Positions 1-8,857 of a stretch of DNA of 64,000 bases are shown in pieces. The notes beneath the pieces are model-generated. The model was not told where the DNA came from, made no database searches, and saw only the letters and a program-made list of their open reading frames with translations. The stretch comes from Sphingosinicella sp942492965 (GTDB taxonomy: Bacteria; Pseudomonadota; Alphaproteobacteria; Sphingomonadales; Sphingomonadaceae). The translations under genes and the position numbers were made by a program. Within the stretch, counting starts at the first letter, position 1; the number at the start of each line of letters is the position of its first letter. The stretch covers positions 1,612,001 through 1,676,000 of the forward strand of contig OW818656.1 in assembly GCA_942492965.1 (NCBI GenBank), written 5' to 3'.

Positions 1-572
1 GGTTCAAGCGTGAACCATGCGATGAGCCCGAGGATGCCGACCAGCGTGCCGAGGTTGATGACATGCCGCAGCGGCAGCAGGATCGGCGCGCCCGACATGT
101 TGCCGTTCAGCTTCAGGAACGCGATGACCGAGCCCGAAAACGTGATCGCACCGATCGCGATGCCGAGACCCATCTCGACGCGGCTGACCGCGAAGATCTC
201 GCCGTCTGCACCCGCGATGCCGAACGCCTGCGGATTGAGGAATGCCGCCGCCGCCACAAGTACGGCGGCCATGCCGACAAGGCTGTGGAACGCCGCGACG
301 AGCTGCGGCATCGCGGTCATCGCGATGCGCCGCGCGACGATGAAGCCGACACCGCCGCCAAGGATGATCGCGGCTGCGATCTCGGGCAGCGAGGCGATCT
401 CGTGCGTGGCGAGCGTCGTCGCCACCGCGAGCCCCATGCCGATCATGCCGTTGCGGTTGCCCGCGCGGCTGGTCTCGGGTGACGAGAGCCCCCGCAGCGC
501 GAGGATGAACAGAACCCCGGAGACGAGGTAAGCGAGAAGCGCCCACGCGGGCACGGCGGAAACGTGTTCCAT
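1..572 (-). CDS. pntB: NAD(P) transhydrogenase subunit beta (partial, N-terminal part)
   Basis: Membrane subunit of the proton-translocating transhydrogenase, which reduces NADP+ with NADH at the expense of the proton gradient. Only the first 190 codons are in the window; the gene runs off the left edge, so the NADP-binding domain is not seen. The visible part starts MEHVSAVPAW and consists of several hydrophobic helices, with the family-typical stretch SPETSRAGNRNGMIGM and LKLNGNMSG before the edge. The ATG lies 6 bp after the pntAB stop, so pntAA, pntAB and pntB form one operon. Identity rests on family pattern and gene order and is secure. Confidence 0.93.
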   Translation of the reverse strand, partial: MEHVSAVPAWALLAYLVSGVLFILALRGLSSPETSRAGNRNGMIGMGLAVATTLATHEIASLPEIAAAIILGGGVGFIVARRIAMTAMPQLVAAFHSLVGMAAVLVAAAAFLNPQAFGIAGADGEIFAVSRVEMGLGIAIGAITFSGSVIAFLKLNGNMSGAPILLPLRHVINLGTLVGILGLIAWFTLE

Positions 573-578
573 CGGCGC

Positions 579-866
579 CTAGCCCTTCTTCTCTTTTTTC
601 TTGTACATCGCGAGCATCCGCTGCGTCACCGCGAAGCCGCCGAAGATGTTGACGCTGGCGAGCGCCACGGCGACGAGACCGAGCCACTTGGCAAGCCCCG
701 AACCGGCCGCCAGTGCCGCGATCAGCGCACCCACGATGATCACCGAGGAGATCGCGTTCGTGACCGCCATCAGCGGCGTATGCAGCGCCGGCGTGACCGA
801 CCAGACCACGTAATAGCCCACGAAACAGGCCATCACGAAGATCGACAGGATCGAAATGAAGTCCAT
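579..866 (-). CDS. pntAB: NAD(P) transhydrogenase subunit alpha part 2
   Basis: A 95-residue integral membrane protein (MDFISILSIFVMACFVGYYV) with about three transmembrane helices and a lysine-rich C-terminus. It matches the membrane segment that enterobacteria fuse to the alpha subunit but that Rhodospirillum-type alphaproteobacteria encode separately. It supplies helices of the proton channel. It sits 3 bp after pntAA and 6 bp before pntB on the same strand, so co-translation is likely. Confidence 0.95.
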   Translation of the reverse strand: MDFISILSIFVMACFVGYYVVWSVTPALHTPLMAVTNAISSVIIVGALIAALAAGSGLAKWLGLVAVALASVNIFGGFAVTQRMLAMYKKKEKKG

Positions 867-869
867 GGC

Positions 870-2012
870 CTATGCTCCCCCCAGCACCGGATGGACGGCC
901 TTGCCGTCCTTGGTCAGCCGCACGCCCTTAACGATCTCGTCGTCGTCGGGCAGCACGGGTGCCTGCGTGTCCTTGTCCCAGAACGCCGACAGGAAGTTGA
1001 ACAGGTTGCGCGCGTAGAGCAGCGAAGCATCGGCCGCGAGGCGGCTGGGCACGTTCCTGTGCCCGACGATCTTGACGCCGTGCTTCACCACGATCTCGCC
1101 CGCCACAGCGCCCTCGACATTGCCGCCGGCTTCCACCGCGAGGTCGATGAGCACGCTGCCCGCGCGCATCGTGGCGATCTGCGCGTCGCTGACAAGACGC
1201 GGCGCCGCGCGGCCCGGGATGAGCGCGGTGGTGATGACGATGTCCTGCTTGGCGATATGGCTGGAGACCAGCTCGGCCTGCGCCGCCTTGTACTCGTCGG
1301 ACATCTCGGTGGCGTAGCCGCCCGAGCCTTCGCCCTCGATGCCCTTCACCGCCTCGACGAAGATCGGCTTGGCGCCGAGCGACATGATCTGTTCCTTGGT
1401 CGCCGAGCGCACGTCGGTCGCCGAGACCTGCGCGCCGAGGCGCCGCGCGGTCGCGATCGCCTGGAGCCCCGCAACGCCCACGCCCATGATGAACACCTTC
1501 GCGGCCGAGACCGTGCCCGCCGCCGTCATCATCATCGGAAAGGCGCGGCCGTATTCCGCCGCCGCGTCCAGCACCGCCTTGTAGCCGGCAAGGTTCGACT
1601 GCGAGGAGAGCACGTCCATCGACTGCGCGCGCGTGATGCGCGGCATCAGTTCCATCGCCAGCGCCTCGTAGCCCGCCGCCGCATAGGCGTTCGCCCGCTC
1701 CAGGTTCGCTGCAGGGGCGTGTATCGCAACCACGCGCGCACCGGGCGCCACGCCCGCAAGCGAAGCCGGCTCCGGCGCCTGCACGCCAAGCACGATCCCC
1801 GCGCCAGCAAGCACGGCGGCGCGAGGGCCGACCTCCGCGCCTGCCGCCGCATAATCGGCGTCCGCAATGCCCGACGCGAGACCCGCGCCCGATTCCACGG
1901 CAACCGCAGCGCCGAGCCCGATGAACTTCTTCACCGTCTCCGGGCTTGCAGCGACGCGGCGCTCAAAATCGGCGGTCTCACCAAGGACCGCGATGCGCAC
2001 AGGATTCGCCAC
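870..2012 (-). CDS. pntAA: NAD(P) transhydrogenase subunit alpha part 1 (NAD-binding)
   Basis: A 380-residue soluble NAD(H)-binding domain I of transhydrogenase. It has an alanine dehydrogenase/PNT-type N-terminus (MANPVRIAVLGETADFERRV) and a central dinucleotide fold with a GVGVAGLQAIATARRLGAQV motif followed by the aspartate of TDVR. Translation begins at a GTG; no ATG lies in frame before conserved sequence. The start is 4 bp after the stop of the small oxidase-subunit gene upstream, so all four genes may be co-transcribed. The split-subunit layout is as in Rhodospirillum. Confidence 0.95.
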   Translation of the reverse strand: MANPVRIAVLGETADFERRVAASPETVKKFIGLGAAVAVESGAGLASGIADADYAAAGAEVGPRAAVLAGAGIVLGVQAPEPASLAGVAPGARVVAIHAPAANLERANAYAAAGYEALAMELMPRITRAQSMDVLSSQSNLAGYKAVLDAAAEYGRAFPMMMTAAGTVSAAKVFIMGVGVAGLQAIATARRLGAQVSATDVRSATKEQIMSLGAKPIFVEAVKGIEGEGSGGYATEMSDEYKAAQAELVSSHIAKQDIVITTALIPGRAAPRLVSDAQIATMRAGSVLIDLAVEAGGNVEGAVAGEIVVKHGVKIVGHRNVPSRLAADASLLYARNLFNFLSAFWDKDTQAPVLPDDDEIVKGVRLTKDGKAVHPVLGGA

Positions 2013-2016
2013 CGGG

Positions 2017-2157
2017 CTAGTTGTACAGGAAGAGGAGCATACCGAGCAGCACGAGCACGATGAGACCCGTGCCGTACTTCATCATCGCGAGGAAACCCGC
2101 GTAGGTCTTCGCGTGATCCTTCATCGCCTTGTCGGTGTAAGTGCTGTTCTGCGCCAT
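2017..2157 (-). CDS. aa3-type cytochrome c oxidase subunit IV
   Basis: A 46-residue protein (MAQNSTYTDKAMKDHAKTYA, then a single hydrophobic C-terminal helix ending LLFLYN). The length, the KDHAKTYAGF segment before the helix, and the position immediately upstream of pntAA all match the small alphaproteobacterial aa3 oxidase subunit IV (COX4_pro_2 family). It would sit as a single-pass peptide on the terminal oxidase. The oxidase core genes are not in the window. The start is ATG at 2157; only 4 bp separate its stop from pntAA. Confidence 0.85.
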   Translation of the reverse strand: MAQNSTYTDKAMKDHAKTYAGFLAMMKYGTGLIVLVLLGMLLFLYN

Positions 2158-2261
2158 CTCAAACGTCCCCCATCCGGACCTGATTCCGCCCGTTCATAGC
2201 AACCCCTGCCCCGGTGTGAAGCGAAAAACGGGTCAAAATCTTAACCAGACGGCAAGGCGCT

Positions 2262-3773
2262 GTGCCGTATCGAGACAGGCGGGTCATTTTTGGGAAGCAG
2301 AGATTCGGCATTTTGGCGAAGCAGACCGTCCTTGTTGTCGACGACGAGTCAGGCCAGCGGCGCATCACGGAAACCGTGGCGGCGCGCGCCGGCTATGCGA
2401 CCGTTGAAGCCGAGCACGGCCAGGCCGCGCTCGATCTGCTGACGGGTCCGCGCGGCCAATCCGTCGACGCCGTGATCCTCGACTATAACATGCCGGGCAA
2501 GACCGGGATCGAGGTGCTGCGCGAACTGCGCCCGCACTTCCCCCAGCTCCCCGTCATCATGCTGACCGCGCATTCCAGCGTTTCCACCGCAGTTGAAGCG
2601 ATGCGCGCGGGAGCGAGCGACTTCCTGCTGAAACCGGCAAGCGCGGACCGCATCACGCGCGCGCTCGCAAGCGCGCTCGACCACAAGGCGCCGGGCGGCG
2701 AACTGCGCCCGCTGACCGAAAAGCTGCCGGGCTCGCTGGGCTTTACCGAGATTGTCGGCAGCGAGGCGGGCTTTCGCGCCGCGCTCGCGGTGGCTGAAAA
2801 GGCCGCGCAGAAGAACGTGCCGATCCTGATCGAAGGCGAAAGCGGCGTCGGCAAGGAGGTCGTCGCGCAGGCGGTTCACGCCGCCTCGCCGCGCAGGGAC
2901 AAGCCGCTCGTCATCGTCAACTGCGGGGCGATCCCGGCGAATCTCGTCGAATCGGTGCTGTTCGGTCACGAAAAGGGCGCTTTCACCGGCGCCATCGAAA
3001 AGCACGTCGGCCGCTTCGGCGAGGCGGACGGCGGCACGCTTTTCCTCGACGAGATCGGCGAACTGCCGCTCGATGCGCAGGTGAAGCTGCTGCGCGCGCT
3101 GCAGACCGGGCAGATCGAGCCTGTCGGTAGCCGGGGCCATATAACCGTCGACGTCCGCCTGATCGCCGCGACCAACCGCGATCTCGCCGAAGAGGTGCGC
3201 GAGGGCCGCTTCCGGGAGGACCTGTTCTACCGCCTTGGCGTCGTGCCGGTCACGATACCGCCGCTGCGCGCCCGGCGGGGCGACATCGCGGCGCTCGCGC
3301 GCCATTTCGTCCGCCGCCTCGGCGCCGAGGAAGGCGTCAACGCCCGCGATCTTTCGGACGACGCGCTCGCGCTCCTTGAGGCCTACGACTGGCCGGGCAA
3401 CGTCCGCCAGCTCCAGAACGCATTGTTCCGCGCCGCCGTGCTCTGCGAGGGCACGAGGCTCACGGCGCTCGACTTCCCGCAACTCGCGGGCGTCGCCGTG
3501 CCCAGACGGACGGCGCAGGCTGCACCGACACGCACCGCTTCGTCCGACCTTTCAGCCGAGGTTTCGCTGTTCGGCGACGACGGCAAGCTCCGCCGCCTCG
3601 AGGATCTGGAAGCCGAGATCATCCGCAAGGCGATCCACCACTGCCGCGGCCGCATGAGCGAGGTCGCCCGCCGCCTCGGCATCGGGCGCTCGACGCTCTA
3701 CCGCAAGCTTGGCGAAATGGCCGTCACTGACGATTTCGGCGGCCACGACGACGATGTCAGGAAGTTTGCCTGA
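2262..3773 (+). CDS. sigma-54-dependent response regulator, NtrC family
   Basis: A 503-residue activator of sigma-54 promoters. Residues about 22-137 form a receiver domain with likely phospho-acceptor Asp74 (VILDYNMPG). Residues about 160-395 form the AAA+ domain with Walker A GESGVGKE (192-199), the sigma-54-contacting GAFTGA loop (239-244) and Walker B TLFLDE. The C-terminus is a Fis-type helix-turn-helix (SEVARRLGIGRSTLYRKLGE). The start is uncertain: GTG at 2262 or TTG at 2313 (LAKQTVLVVDD), which would better fit receiver-domain length. No sensor kinase lies next to it, so the signal is unknown. Confidence 0.92.
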   Translation: MPYRDRRVIFGKQRFGILAKQTVLVVDDESGQRRITETVAARAGYATVEAEHGQAALDLLTGPRGQSVDAVILDYNMPGKTGIEVLRELRPHFPQLPVIMLTAHSSVSTAVEAMRAGASDFLLKPASADRITRALASALDHKAPGGELRPLTEKLPGSLGFTEIVGSEAGFRAALAVAEKAAQKNVPILIEGESGVGKEVVAQAVHAASPRRDKPLVIVNCGAIPANLVESVLFGHEKGAFTGAIEKHVGRFGEADGGTLFLDEIGELPLDAQVKLLRALQTGQIEPVGSRGHITVDVRLIAATNRDLAEEVREGRFREDLFYRLGVVPVTIPPLRARRGDIAALARHFVRRLGAEEGVNARDLSDDALALLEAYDWPGNVRQLQNALFRAAVLCEGTRLTALDFPQLAGVAVPRRTAQAAPTRTASSDLSAEVSLFGDDGKLRRLEDLEAEIIRKAIHHCRGRMSEVARRLGIGRSTLYRKLGEMAVTDDFGGHDDDVRKFA

Positions 3774-3774
3774 G

Positions 3775-3798
3775 CCGCGGAAAACGTGGTTTCCGCGG
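3775..3798 (+). terminator. hairpin after the response regulator gene
   Basis: A perfect 9-bp inverted repeat, CCGCGGAAA at 3775-3783 and TTTCCGCGG at 3790-3798, with a 6-base loop, begins 2 bp after the stop codon. No T-run follows, so it is either a weak terminator or an mRNA 3'-end stabiliser. Confidence 0.45.
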
Positions 3799-3891
3799 GC
3801 ATGGCCGCACATTGCCCCCTTGATGTTTTGCCAATCGTCCCTGATCTTCACATCAGGCGGCGGATGTTTCGCCGCATCGCAGGAGTGACGA

Positions 3892-6237
3892 ATGCCGGCC
3901 TTTGCCCGCGAGCTCGAGCACACGCTTCACAACGCCCTCGCCGAAGCGAGCCGGCGGAGGCATGAATATGCCACGCTCGAACACCTGCTGTTCGCGCTGA
4001 TCGGCGACAGTCACGCCTCCGCGGTGATGAAGGCCTGCGGCGTCGACCTCGACCAGCTCGGCGAGGAACTGACCGGTTATCTCGACAAGGAGCTGGAGCC
4101 GCTGCGCGTGGGCGACCAGGTCGATCCCAATCCCACGGCGGGCTTCCAGCGCGTCGTACAGCGCGCGATCCTGCACGTGCAGTCTTCGGGACGCGATGAG
4201 GTGACGGGCGCCAACGTGCTCGTGGCGCTGTTTTCGGAGCGAGAGAGCCACGCCGTCTATTTCCTGCAGCAGCAGGACATGACGCGGCTCGACGCTGTAT
4301 CGTACCTCAGCCATGGCATCGCCAAATCGCCGTCGCTCTCTGAACCGCGCGCGGTGCGCGGGGCAGACGAGCCCGCCGAGGAGGCGAAGGACAAGGGCAA
4401 TGCCAAGAAGCCCGCGGATTCGCCGCTCAAGCAGTTCTGCGTCAACCTCAACGACAAGGCGCTTTCGGGCAAGGTCGATCCGCTGATCGGCCGCGCCGCA
4501 GAGGTCGACCGGACGATCCAGATCCTCTGCCGCCGTTCCAAGAACAATCCGCTCTATGTGGGCGACCCCGGCGTCGGCAAGACCGCCATCGCGGAGGGCC
4601 TCGCGCGCAAGATCGTCGAGGGCGATGTGCCCGACGTGTTGAAAGACGCTGTGATCTACGCGCTCGATATGGGGGCGTTGCTCGCGGGTACCCGCTATCG
4701 CGGCGATTTCGAGGAGCGGCTGAAGGGCGTCGTCAACGAGCTCGAGAAGATGCCCGATGCGATCCTGTTCATCGACGAGATTCATACCGTAATCGGCGCC
4801 GGGGCCACTTCGGGCGGCGCGATGGATGCGTCGAACCTTCTGAAGCCCGCGCTGTCGGGCGGCGCGATCCGCTGCATCGGCTCGACAACCTACAAGGAAT
4901 TCCGCAACCACTTCGAGAAGGACCGCGCGCTTCTGCGCCGCTTCCAGAAGATCGACGTAAAGGAACCCTCGATCGAGGACACCGTGCGCATCCTCCTCGG
5001 CCTCAAGACCTATTTCGAGGAGCACCACAAGGTCCGCTACACCAACGAGGCCGTGAAGACGGCGGTGGAACTGTCGGCGCGCTACATCAACGACCGCAAG
5101 CTGCCCGACAAGGCGATCGACGTGATCGACGAGGTCGGTGCCTCGCAGATGCTGCTCCCGCCCGCCAAGCGCAAGAAGGTGATCGGCGTGAAGGACGTCG
5201 AGGCTGTCGTCGCGACGATCGCACGCATCCCGCCGAAGTCCGTCTCGTCTGACGACAAGAAGGTGCTGGCGACGCTGGAGCAGGACCTGAAGCGCGTCGT
5301 TTTCGGGCAGGACAAGGCGATCGAGACGCTCTCGTCGGCGATCAAGCTGTCACGCGCGGGACTGCGCGAGCCGAACAAGCCGATCGGGAACTATCTCTTC
5401 TCCGGCCCCACCGGCGTCGGCAAAACCGAAGTGGCACGCCAGCTCGCCGCGATCCTGGGCATTCCGCTGCAGCGCTTCGACATGTCGGAGTATATGGAGC
5501 GGCACTCGGTGAGCCGCCTGATCGGCGCCCCTCCGGGCTATGTCGGCTTCGACCAAGGCGGGCTCTTGACGGACGCTGTCGACCAGAACCCGCACTCGGT
5601 GCTGCTGCTCGACGAGATCGAGAAGGCGCACCCGGACCTGTTCAACATCCTGCTGCAGGTGATGGACGCCGGAAAGCTCACCGATCACCACGGCAAGATG
5701 GTCGATTTCCGCAACGTCATCCTCATCATGACGACGAACGCAGGCGCGTCGGACATGGCGAAGGAAGGCATCGGCTTCGGCTCCACCGTGCGCGTGGGCG
5801 AAGACGAGGAAGCCATCAAACGCATGTTCACGCCCGAATTCCGCAACCGTCTCGATGCCACGGTGCCGTTCGGCTACCTGCCGACGCCGGTCGTCGCGAT
5901 GGTCGTGGACAAGTTCATCCTCGAACTCGAACTCCAGCTCGCCGACCGCGACGTCCACATCAAGCTTTCGGACGAAGCGAAGAGCTGGCTGATCGAGCGC
6001 GGTTACGACAGGCTCTACGGCGCGCGTCCGCTCGCCCGGCTCATCCAGACAACGATAAAGCAGCCGCTCGCGGAAGAACTGCTGTTCGGCAAGCTGGTGA
6101 ACGGCGGCGAGGTCGTGGTCCACATCAAGGACGACCAGCCGACGTTCGAGATCATCGCCGCGGCGCCGAAGCCGCGCGCCGCCAAAAAGGGCAAGACGGG
6201 CGAGGCCAAGGGCGGTAAGAAAACCGTCGATGCGTGA
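3892..6237 (+). CDS. clpA: ATP-dependent Clp protease ATP-binding subunit ClpA
   Basis: A 781-residue HSP100 unfoldase that feeds substrates to ClpP. It has an N-terminal double Clp repeat (about 1-145), a first AAA+ module with Walker A GDPGVGKT (224-231), and a second with GPTGVGKT (505-512). A GIGFGS loop near residue 626 corresponds to the ClpP-docking IGL/F loop, so a ClpP partner is expected; ClpB lacks this. Length and order are normal for ClpA. The adaptor gene clpS, often adjacent, is not present here. The C-terminus is a Lys/Ala-rich tail. The stop overlaps the next gene by 8 bp. Confidence 0.96.
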   Translation: MPAFARELEHTLHNALAEASRRRHEYATLEHLLFALIGDSHASAVMKACGVDLDQLGEELTGYLDKELEPLRVGDQVDPNPTAGFQRVVQRAILHVQSSGRDEVTGANVLVALFSERESHAVYFLQQQDMTRLDAVSYLSHGIAKSPSLSEPRAVRGADEPAEEAKDKGNAKKPADSPLKQFCVNLNDKALSGKVDPLIGRAAEVDRTIQILCRRSKNNPLYVGDPGVGKTAIAEGLARKIVEGDVPDVLKDAVIYALDMGALLAGTRYRGDFEERLKGVVNELEKMPDAILFIDEIHTVIGAGATSGGAMDASNLLKPALSGGAIRCIGSTTYKEFRNHFEKDRALLRRFQKIDVKEPSIEDTVRILLGLKTYFEEHHKVRYTNEAVKTAVELSARYINDRKLPDKAIDVIDEVGASQMLLPPAKRKKVIGVKDVEAVVATIARIPPKSVSSDDKKVLATLEQDLKRVVFGQDKAIETLSSAIKLSRAGLREPNKPIGNYLFSGPTGVGKTEVARQLAAILGIPLQRFDMSEYMERHSVSRLIGAPPGYVGFDQGGLLTDAVDQNPHSVLLLDEIEKAHPDLFNILLQVMDAGKLTDHHGKMVDFRNVILIMTTNAGASDMAKEGIGFGSTVRVGEDEEAIKRMFTPEFRNRLDATVPFGYLPTPVVAMVVDKFILELELQLADRDVHIKLSDEAKSWLIERGYDRLYGARPLARLIQTTIKQPLAEELLFGKLVNGGEVVVHIKDDQPTFEIIAAAPKPRAAKKGKTGEAKGGKKTVDA

Positions 6238-6583
6238 TGAGCCTCAGACGGGCGAAGACAAGCCGATCAACCGCCGGAACCTGATGATCGTTCTCGGCGG
6301 TCTCGGTGCGCTCTTGCTGCTTTCCAACATCGACGGACCCGGCTTCAGCCTCATTTCCGACGACGACGAAGCCGCGATCACAATCGAATCGAAGGCCGAT
6401 GAGATTGAAGCCAAGGTGGAACGGATCGAGGCGGCCGTCGAGACGCGCCTGGAGGGTGCCGCCGAACGCATGGAGGCGGCCGAAACGGGCGCCCGCATCA
6501 ATGAGGACGAGCTTGATGCCGCGATCGATGAACTGCGCGACGGCGACCCAGAGCGCTTCCTGAAGACCATCGAAACGCTTTAG
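6230..6583 (+). CDS. membrane-anchored coiled-coil protein of unknown function
   Basis: A 117-residue protein, not recognised as a named family. A short charged N-terminus (MRDEPQTGEDKPINRRN) precedes one hydrophobic helix at about residues 19-34 (MIVLGGLGALLLLSNI). It then has a strongly acidic heptad-like region rich in Glu and Ala (about 55-100), predicted as coiled coil. The ATG overlaps the 3' end of clpA by 8 bp, so translation is probably coupled to clpA. A role with ClpA is only an inference from that coupling. Confidence 0.7.
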   Translation: MRDEPQTGEDKPINRRNLMIVLGGLGALLLLSNIDGPGFSLISDDDEAAITIESKADEIEAKVERIEAAVETRLEGAAERMEAAETGARINEDELDAAIDELRDGDPERFLKTIETL

Positions 6584-6682
6584 CCGGACCGTGGCGGCGG
6601 CACCGTCCGTTCGTCCTGAAAACAGTGCGTTGCGGCGCACAGAGCGATTGCCCACCGCACCTCTCGCCCGCAAACTTCAGCA

Positions 6683-7846
6683 ATGAAGGCACAGGGGCCC
6701 TGGCATGATTACCCGCGCGCGCTGCGCGAGCTGCTGCGCCGCGAGCCGCAAAGCCTTCCGATGGTTGCCGCGAAGCTCGGCTGGTGCCGGGCGCGGCATG
6801 GCCTGGGACCTCGCGACTTCTTCGATTTCGAATTGCGACATCGCCCAACGTCGACGTGGCGGGATTATCTGAGTGATGTGCCGCACATGCGACGGATCAT
6901 GCGCGCGCTTCACCCGGAGCACCTTGCGCGGCTTGCGAACGACAAGGTGCTGAGCACCGAGCGACTGATGGAACGGGGTGTGCCGGTTGCGCCGGTTTAT
7001 GTGGTCGCCGGACGCGACACCCACAGCCATCCGGCAAGCGGGCGCCTCGCGGTCGTCAACGATCCAGCGACACTGAGGCGATGGCTTGAAGGCGCGCCGG
7101 ACCGCCTGTTCTGCAAGCCCGCGACCGGCACATTCGGGAACGGCGTTTTCCGTGCGCAACGTGAAGGTGCGCATTGGCGCGTCGGTGATATTTCGATGTC
7201 AGCAGCAGCTTTCGCGGAGCATCTGCTCGCGCAGGACGACCGGTCGGGAACGCTGGTCAGCCCCGAGCTTCGCAATCATCCGGCGCTGGCGCCGATCGCG
7301 GCCGACCTCGGTCTCTCCGCAACGCGCGTCTATACAGCGTATACCAAGACCGGAATCGAAATCTTCTGCACCATCCAGAAGGTCATGACGACGCCAGCAC
7401 TCGCCGACAATTTCCACGACGGCACCACGGGCCATCTGCTGTGTTTCGTCGATCCTGAAAGCGGCTGCATCACCCGCGCGTATGGCCGTGATCCCGACGA
7501 TCGAATCCGGCTCAGCACCTATGAGACGCACGCCCTGACAGGCGCCCATTTCACCGGCTTTCCCATTCCGTTCTGGAACGAGATACTGGAGGTCGCCCGC
7601 GCAGCGACCGAAGCCATGCCCGAATTGCCGCTCCCCGGCCTCGACATCGCGCTGACGGAGACAGGGCCGGTGGTGCTGGAATCGAATGCCTATTGCTTCG
7701 CCGTCGCACCGCAACTGCAGTTCGGCGGACTGCGCCCGATCCTTGAAAGCCTGCTGCCCCGTCTCGCGGTCGATCCGGAGCGGCGCGACAGTGCGCTGTG
7801 GTCACTGCGCACCGGCGAGCCTCACGCCCGCCGGGACATGCATTGA
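6683..7846 (+). CDS. sugar-transfer-associated ATP-grasp-like protein
   Basis: A 387-residue protein. The central part (FCKPATGTFGNGVF near residue 142, then TRVYTAYTKTGIEIFCTIQKV and the late GPVVLESNAY) follows the ATP-grasp layout: a nucleotide-binding Lys/Gly loop and a C-terminal metal-binding Glu-x-Asn. The best fit I can name is the ATPgrasp_ST family (sugar-transfer-associated). Members are usually found in polysaccharide clusters, but none is nearby here. The substrate is unknown. No convincing Shine-Dalgarno precedes the ATG. It converges with the next gene with 3 bp between stops. Confidence 0.6.
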   Translation: MKAQGPWHDYPRALRELLRREPQSLPMVAAKLGWCRARHGLGPRDFFDFELRHRPTSTWRDYLSDVPHMRRIMRALHPEHLARLANDKVLSTERLMERGVPVAPVYVVAGRDTHSHPASGRLAVVNDPATLRRWLEGAPDRLFCKPATGTFGNGVFRAQREGAHWRVGDISMSAAAFAEHLLAQDDRSGTLVSPELRNHPALAPIAADLGLSATRVYTAYTKTGIEIFCTIQKVMTTPALADNFHDGTTGHLLCFVDPESGCITRAYGRDPDDRIRLSTYETHALTGAHFTGFPIPFWNEILEVARAATEAMPELPLPGLDIALTETGPVVLESNAYCFAVAPQLQFGGLRPILESLLPRLAVDPERRDSALWSLRTGEPHARRDMH

Positions 7847-7849
7847 AGG

Positions 7850-8743
7850 TCAGGCGCGCCAGCTGCCGTCGAGCAGCTTGATAATGCCTGAGAAGTCCTT
7901 CGCGGCACCGCCGAGATTCGCGAACGTCTGGTAGAGTGCCTCCGCCTGCGCACCAAGCGGTGTCGCGGCGTTCGATGCGGCGGCGGCTTCCATGGCGAGC
8001 TTCAGGTCTTTCAGCATCAGCGCGGCGGCGAAGCCGCCCTCGTAGTCGCGGTTGGACGGCGCGGCGGGCACCGGACCCGGCACCGGGCAATAGCTCGTCA
8101 TCGACCAGCACTGGCCGCTCGCCTTCGAGGAGATGTCGAAAAAGACCTGCGGGTCGAGCCCCAGCTTCTCGGCGAGCGCGAACGCCTCGCACGTGCCGAT
8201 CATCGAGATGCCGAGCAGCATGTTGTTGCAGATCTTCGCGGCCTGACCCGCGCCCGCGCCGCCCGCGTGGATCACTGCCTTGCCCATGCGCGACAGGATC
8301 GGCTCGGCACGGCCGAACGCCGCGGCCTCACCGCCGACCATGAAGGTGAGCGTGCCGCCCGATGCCGCCGCAACGCCGCCCGAAACCGGCGCATCGACCA
8401 TCGCGAAGCCTTTCGCGGTTGCGGTTTCGACGACCTTGCGCGCCGTCACCACGTCGATCGTCGAGCAGTCCATGAACAGCGCGCCCGGCTTCGCCGCGCC
8501 GAAAACCTCGCCATTGTAGACGGCCTCGACATGCTTGCCGGCGGGCAGCATGGTGACGACAGCGTCAGCGCCCGAAACCGCCTCCGCGGCGCTGCCTGCA
8601 ACCGTGCAGCCGTCGCCCTTGGCGCGGGCGAGCGCATCGGGGCTGAGATCGAAGGCACGCACCGCGTATCCCGCCTTCGCGAGGTTCGCCGCCATGCCCG
8701 AGCCCATGTTGCCGAGCCCGATGAATGCGATTGTCTCCGCCAT
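7850..8743 (-). CDS. mmsB: 3-hydroxyisobutyrate dehydrogenase (beta-hydroxyacid dehydrogenase family)
   Basis: A 297-residue NAD-dependent enzyme of valine catabolism, oxidising 3-hydroxyisobutyrate to methylmalonate semialdehyde. It has an N-terminal Rossmann motif FIGLGNMGSGMAANLAKAGY, the substrate loop MDCSTIDVVTARKV, the DAPVSGG motif, and the catalytic-Lys segment AAKICNNMLLG. The chosen start is ATG 8743, preceded by GGGGAGA; the open frame continues upstream only through a terminator and is not coding. No other valine-pathway gene is adjacent, and beta-hydroxyacid dehydrogenases vary in substrate, so specificity is inferred from overall likeness. Confidence 0.88.
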   Translation of the reverse strand: MAETIAFIGLGNMGSGMAANLAKAGYAVRAFDLSPDALARAKGDGCTVAGSAAEAVSGADAVVTMLPAGKHVEAVYNGEVFGAAKPGALFMDCSTIDVVTARKVVETATAKGFAMVDAPVSGGVAAASGGTLTFMVGGEAAAFGRAEPILSRMGKAVIHAGGAGAGQAAKICNNMLLGISMIGTCEAFALAEKLGLDPQVFFDISSKASGQCWSMTSYCPVPGPVPAAPSNRDYEGGFAAALMLKDLKLAMEAAAASNAATPLGAQAEALYQTFANLGGAAKDFSGIIKLLDGSWRA

Positions 8744-8800
8744 GCCGATCTCCCCTGTCTTGTCAGGGGCAAGGTCTAGCCATGCGCGGCGGCAAAAGAA

Positions 8801-8832
8801 AAGGCCCGGCGCGTCGAAACGCACCGGGCCTT
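8801..8832 (-). terminator. rho-independent terminator after the Bax-inhibitor gene
   Basis: Arms at 8801-8809 and 8824-8832 (AAGGCCCGG with CCGGGCCTT) pair perfectly. An inner 4-bp stem closes a 4-base loop that reads TTCG on the minus strand. A T-rich tract (TTCTTTTG) follows on the minus strand, as expected for transcription ending after the gene at 8858-9586. The plus strand also has a T5 run, but no plus-strand gene lies upstream. Confidence 0.9.
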
Positions 8833-8857
8833 TTTGCAGGTCGTAGCTGCGAAAATG

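Noticed and set aside
564..2063. 499-codon open frame opposite pntAB/pntAA
   Set aside because: Shadow frame of the transhydrogenase genes; composition typical of reversed high-GC coding DNA.
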